Assembly (NCBI GenBank): GCA_031553885.1
Contig: JAVBKV010000073.1
Location: forward strand, 1 to 56,908
Length of the DNA: 56,908 bases
Reading direction: 5' to 3'
DNA from: JAVBKV01 sp031553885
GTDB lineage: Bacteria > Bacteroidota > Bacteroidia > Bacteroidales > Azobacteroidaceae
The translations under genes and the position numbers were made by a program. This document shows, one piece after another, positions 53,908 through 56,908 of this stretch (positions are counted from its first letter, which is position 1; the number at the start of each line of letters is the position of its first letter). Below the pieces are notes generated by a model, which saw nothing but the letters and a program-made list of their open reading frames with translations, made no database searches and was not told the origin of the DNA.

Positions 53908-53915
53908 TATCTTTG
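53908..53915 (+). promoter_or_regulatory. -7 box of the DUF6090-like gene
   Basis: TATCTTTG (TAnnTTTG match), 66 nt before the ATG at 53981. It rules out the in-frame start at 53885. Confidence 0.55.
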
Positions 53916-53980
53916 TAACCTCATTTTATAAAATAGCAGGCTGGTTGTATGAAACAGCAACATTTGATTATGAAATCAAT

Positions 53981-54613
53981 ATGAAAACAAAAGACGCATT
54001 CAAAAGTACAGGAAAGTATTTACGTGAACTATCCATTGTCGTAGTGGGTATTGCCATCACATTCAGCATCAGCAATTGGATCAGTTATAGAAATGAACAA
54101 AAAAACCTGGAACGTTACCTGGAAATGGTAAAAATGGAACTGGAAGATAATCTGAAAATCGTGCAGGATCAATTTGATTTTTACGATCGTACCGGTACTT
54201 TTGCCAAATATCTGTACTTTTCCGGCAAACAGGAAAACGTACAGGCGGATAGTCTTGCGAAATACTACGATGTAATGAGGGATTTAAAATACATGATTTA
54301 TCAGACAAGCGCTTTTGAAATGCTGAAATCATCCGGATCGATGCGTTTAATTAAAGATAAAAAACAGCTTAAATCCATCATGGATTGTTATAATCTACTG
54401 GAACGGGCTAAAAACCGTGGTGAAAAAGAGATGAATTTGAAAGAGAATGTGCTACATAGTATTATCGAAGAAAATGGTGCAAACGAACAAGTATTTGACT
54501 TGAGAAAACCTGAAAATAAACGATTGTTTAATCATTTTTCCATCTATACTGCTTCCGAAGGAAATTTCAGAGATGGTGTGGAACAGATAAAAAAAACGTT
54601 GTCGATGTTTTAA
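53981..54613 (+). CDS. DUF6090-like single-pass membrane protein
   Basis: 210 residues from the ATG at 53981 (MKTKDAFKSTGKYLREL). One membrane helix (LSIVVVGIAITFSISNWISY) is followed by a long helical, coiled-coil-prone region (~50-200). This layout, with the helix-NW motif, resembles the Bacteroidetes DUF6090 family of unknown function. A predicted inner-membrane protein with a periplasmic or cytoplasmic helical tail. Divergent from the LytTR regulator gene. Confidence 0.65.
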   Translation: MKTKDAFKSTGKYLRELSIVVVGIAITFSISNWISYRNEQKNLERYLEMVKMELEDNLKIVQDQFDFYDRTGTFAKYLYFSGKQENVQADSLAKYYDVMRDLKYMIYQTSAFEMLKSSGSMRLIKDKKQLKSIMDCYNLLERAKNRGEKEMNLKENVLHSIIEENGANEQVFDLRKPENKRLFNHFSIYTASEGNFRDGVEQIKKTLSMF

Positions 54614-54647
54614 AAAAATTTGAATCTACTTATCGGATGCTATTTAT

Positions 54648-56240
54648 TTAATTTTCCAGCATATATTCCCCTGTTACGCCAATTTCGTCCACAAAATACC
54701 GGTCATGGGAAATAACCAGCAAGCTCCCTTTATATGCTTTGATGGTCTGTGTCAAAATTTGCAGGCTGGAAATATCCAGGTTATTCGTCGGTTCATCCAG
54801 GATGATTAAATCAGGGGTTTGATTACTGATCATCAGACAACAAAGATACAACCTCATTTTCTCACCGCCACTGAGTGCCCGGCAGTTTTTCTTCCAGGTA
54901 TCCGGAGAAAACAGAAATCGGTTCAGCCGGATTTTCACCTCATGTTCTTCCAGGTTTCTCCGGTTGTATCGTTCGGCCAGTTCCTCCACCGTGCAATCGA
55001 CATCTACCTGGGTATAATTCTGATCTAAGTAAATCCAGTTGAAATGATTTTGTTTCACCTCTCCTGAAGAAGGTATAAGTATTCCCGTCAACAATTGAAC
55101 GAAGGTGGTTTTTCCCGCACCGTTATTCCCCAATAAATGAATCCGGTCATTGCTGTAAAGTTTAAAATCCAGCGGTTCTTTCCACAATTCCATACCGGAT
55201 TGGTAACCGAAATTTACCTGGATTGCCTCTGTCAATAATTTTCCGGCATGCAGGGACGCATTGTCAAAATCGAGTTTCAGCTCTTTCTGTTGTTCCTTTT
55301 GTTGCTTCAGTTCCGATAATTTACCCTGTCCCTCCCGGATGATTTCCGCATGTTTGTCCTTCAGTCGGGAAGCCGTATTTTCCGCCGAGTTCCGTAAGGT
55401 ATTCCTCATGATGCGTGGAACCTGCATCTTGTTTTGGGCTCCCTGCGAAGCCGTACGTCGCTCCTGACGCTCCCGGACTTCCTGAGCCTGTTTGCGGGCC
55501 AAGCGGATGCTTTTTTCTTCTTCATGTATACTTTCATTCAGAGCATTGACCTCAATTGCTTTCTGTTCCTTATAAAAAGAATAATTTCCCCCGTATGTCC
55601 GGATTCCAAGGCCTGAAAGTTCACAAATCTTTTGCAGGCGGTTCAGCAGGGTAATGTCGTGACTGACGACGACCAGAGTCGATTTGCATTGATCGATGAA
55701 CCGGTACAATAACTCCCGGCTGGACTGATCCAAGTGATTACTCGGTTCGTCCAACAATACGATTTCCGGGGTATGGATGAGCAGGGACGCCAGAAAGACT
55801 TTCGTTTTCTCGCCTCCACTTAGCCGGTCGACCGGTGCATCCAGATCCAACGGAGGTAATTGCCAGTAGGAAAGCGCTACCTTACTTCTGGTTTCGATTT
55901 CCCAGTCATCAGCCAATGTGTCGTAGTCCTGTTGGGATACACTGCCTTTCAGGATCGCATCCAAAGCCATCAATTTTTCCCGGATACCCAATGCCTCTGC
56001 CAGGGTTTTATTTAATAGGCCTGTATGCTGCGGAATATAATAAGGTACGGAAGAGGAAAGAATGCTTCCTTCCGAAGGTTGCAACAAACCGGCCATCAAC
56101 TTTAACAATGTGGATTTACCGGTTCCGTTGTTTCCGACAATAGCTATTTTTTCCTGTTTTTCAACAGAAAAATTCAACTGATCGAATAAAAGATGCTGAT
56201 TAGAAAAGTGATAAGATAAATCACTGATTATAATACTCAT
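54648..56240 (-). CDS. ABC-F family ATPase
   Basis: 530 residues, no membrane helices. Two NBDs: Walker A GNNGTGKST and GNNGAGKTT; signatures RLSGGEKTK and ALSGGEKMR; Walker B EIVLLDEPSNHLD and LIILDEPTNNLD. The charged linker of ~80 residues includes KQAQEVRERQERRTASQG. ABC-F proteins act on the ribosome, either rescuing stalled translation or giving antibiotic resistance; subfamily cannot be settled. A palindromic operator and a short upstream ORF precede it, as often seen in inducible ABC-F genes. Confidence 0.93.
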   Translation of the reverse strand: MSIIISDLSYHFSNQHLLFDQLNFSVEKQEKIAIVGNNGTGKSTLLKLMAGLLQPSEGSILSSSVPYYIPQHTGLLNKTLAEALGIREKLMALDAILKGSVSQQDYDTLADDWEIETRSKVALSYWQLPPLDLDAPVDRLSGGEKTKVFLASLLIHTPEIVLLDEPSNHLDQSSRELLYRFIDQCKSTLVVVSHDITLLNRLQKICELSGLGIRTYGGNYSFYKEQKAIEVNALNESIHEEEKSIRLARKQAQEVRERQERRTASQGAQNKMQVPRIMRNTLRNSAENTASRLKDKHAEIIREGQGKLSELKQQKEQQKELKLDFDNASLHAGKLLTEAIQVNFGYQSGMELWKEPLDFKLYSNDRIHLLGNNGAGKTTFVQLLTGILIPSSGEVKQNHFNWIYLDQNYTQVDVDCTVEELAERYNRRNLEEHEVKIRLNRFLFSPDTWKKNCRALSGGEKMRLYLCCLMISNQTPDLIILDEPTNNLDISSLQILTQTIKAYKGSLLVISHDRYFVDEIGVTGEYMLEN

Positions 56241-56327
56241 GAATACAATTAATAGTGCCTGTAATAAGGCGGTTTAACCGATATGTTAGTTCAAACTGTA
56301 AAGATTGTCGGTTATGTAAACCAACTA

Positions 56328-56345
56328 TTAATTGTTAATTCTCAT
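56328..56345 (-). promoter_or_regulatory. Possible 5-codon upstream ORF in the ABC-F leader
   Basis: The minus strand has ATG-AGA-ATT-AAC-AAT-TAA, about 20 nt after the predicted transcription start. Complementary AACCGA and TCGGTT segments follow in the ~120-nt leader. This could support ribosome-dependent attenuation, but so short an ORF may be chance. Confidence 0.3.
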
Positions 56346-56368
56346 TGGATCGGGTATTAAATGAACTG

Positions 56369-56376
56369 CAAAGGTA
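56369..56376 (-). promoter_or_regulatory. -7 promoter box of the ABC-F gene
   Basis: The minus strand reads TACCTTTG (TAnnTTTG match). The expected -33 region falls inside the palindrome at 56380-56406. Confidence 0.6.
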
Positions 56377-56379
56377 TAT

Positions 56380-56406
56380 ACTATTGTTGGAAATTCCAAC
56401 AATAGT
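56380..56406. promoter_or_regulatory. Perfect palindromic operator of the ABC-F promoter
   Basis: ACTATTGTTGGAA and its exact complement (13-nt arms, one central base) cover 56380-56406, immediately upstream of the -7 box. The position over the spacer and -33 region suggests a dimeric regulator binding site that would repress transcription. The cognate regulator is not encoded next to it. Confidence 0.75.
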
Positions 56407-56432
56407 TACCATTCTGTTAACTAAGTTATGTG

Positions 56433-56630
56433 TTAACGTTTTCCGGGAGCCCAGAACCACTTCTTTTTTATCCAGGTACATTCATTCATATTCCGTTTCT
56501 TTTTCAACGGATAAAATACGGCCTTTTTTTCGCAGGGATTATCGAGGAAAGAAGGATAATTGGCCATGTATCCCAGCCGGGTAACTGCACCCTTCCATCC
56601 GTATAACCTGAGTCCTGTTTTGACCGTCAT
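56433..56630 (-). CDS. Possible small basic hypothetical protein
   Basis: Up to 65 residues, Trp- and Lys-rich (ends WIKKKWFWAPGKR). No promoter or homology is recognised, and the 5' end abuts the REP-like palindromes, so it may not be a gene. Confidence 0.3.
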   Translation of the reverse strand: MTVKTGLRLYGWKGAVTRLGYMANYPSFLDNPCEKKAVFYPLKKKRNMNECTWIKKKWFWAPGKR

Positions 56631-56636
56631 ATATTT

Positions 56637-56745
56637 CGTAGGGCGTTGCCCTACGCTGGTGCTAAAAAGGCTTTCAGCCTTAAGTTGACGACATTGGACT
56701 TCAGCTGACGGGTAAGAATTTTCCTCTTTCTTTGGGCTTTAGCCC
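56637..56745. repeat. Cluster of REP-like short palindromes
   Basis: Three hairpins lie in a row: CGTAGGGC-gtt-GCCCTACG (56637-56655), AAGGCT-ttc-AGCCTT (56667-56681) and GGGC-ttta-GCCC (56734-56745). Similar GGGC-loop-GCCC hairpin groups occur between genes of Bacteroidetes (from memory). The remaining non-coding DNA to 56804 is otherwise unremarkable. Confidence 0.7.
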
Positions 56746-56804
56746 CACAATTACAATCAGTTGGATCAAAGCCCGCTAATTTTAATCATATACTTAAATA
56801 CAAT

Positions 56805-56908
56805 TTAATGAAACAGGGCAGTTGCAGGGATTTCTTCTTTCTTTCCTCCCGGTTTTTCCCAACTTGTAACCAATGCCTTGGCTCCACCCATCTGGAAATA
56901 TTTTAGTT
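56805..56908 (-). CDS. C-terminal end of a PA14-type carbohydrate-binding protein (partial)
   Basis: The minus frame is open from the window edge and ends at TAA 56805-56807. The last residues (YFQMGGAKALVTSWEKPGG, then EIPATALFH) match the end of PA14-like domains, in which ...GGxKALxxxWEGPG...IPAxALxH recurs. The protein is probably secreted, often a glycosidase or related enzyme; its nature lies outside the window. Confidence 0.7.
   Translation of the reverse strand, partial: LKYFQMGGAKALVTSWEKPGGKKEEIPATALFH

Overview
The window looks like a chromosomal segment of a host-associated Bacteroidales bacterium (Bacteroidota), possibly Odoribacteraceae or Porphyromonadaceae-like; this is inference from gene content. 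Supporting signs are many -7 boxes of the TAnnTTTG type with TTTG or TTG about 20 nt upstream, a hybrid two-component regulator, carbohydrate-active enzymes (GH13, GH31, GH36, GH43, GHL10, CE8), a type IX secretion sorting domain, a large signal peptidase I and class I fumarase. No SusC/SusD pair, rRNA or CRISPR array was seen.

Layout. 1-10.4 kb: outer-membrane protein and glutathione peroxidase; convergent hflX-DUF4954-fumarase group; T9SS-type serine protease; TPR lipoprotein. 10.4-23.6 kb: prs, then a long, tightly packed minus-strand run: GH31 (with F5/8C, dockerin and cohesin-like modules), GH36, dnaG, NCS2 permease, patatin, GH13. 23.7-28.6 kb: GHL10, a broken Hsp20 gene, a 39-nt-arm inverted repeat, and the wbqC-lepB-dapB group. 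28.6-36 kb: pectinesterase, hybrid two-component regulator, tRNA-Thr(CGT), small acidic protein, DEAD-box helicase.

36-44.7 kb is the most unusual part. An HlyD adaptor and a C39-peptidase ABC exporter diverge from a strongly A+T-rich island with a double-glycine leader peptide, a secreted protein, a LanC-like protein, GT4 and GT2 glycosyltransferases and a polysaccharide-pyruvyl-transferase-like protein. It resembles a peptide natural-product (RiPP) locus with sugar-type tailoring, but it is partly decayed. The exporter has lost the catalytic Cys (DCGP read as DFGP) and has an in-frame stop, and the precursor stops one residue after its GG motif, with a frameshifted peptidase-like remnant behind it. 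The tailoring genes remain open and translationally coupled.

44.7-56.9 kb: a zinc-type ABC operon whose permease position is taken by an AEC-family carrier; a secreted 823-residue protein with GH43; tRNA-Met; a polysaccharide deacetylase; a LytTR regulator coupled to a phosphodiester-glycosidase-like membrane protein; an ABC-F ATPase behind a perfect palindromic operator; REP-like palindromes; and the C-terminus of a PA14-type protein running off the end.
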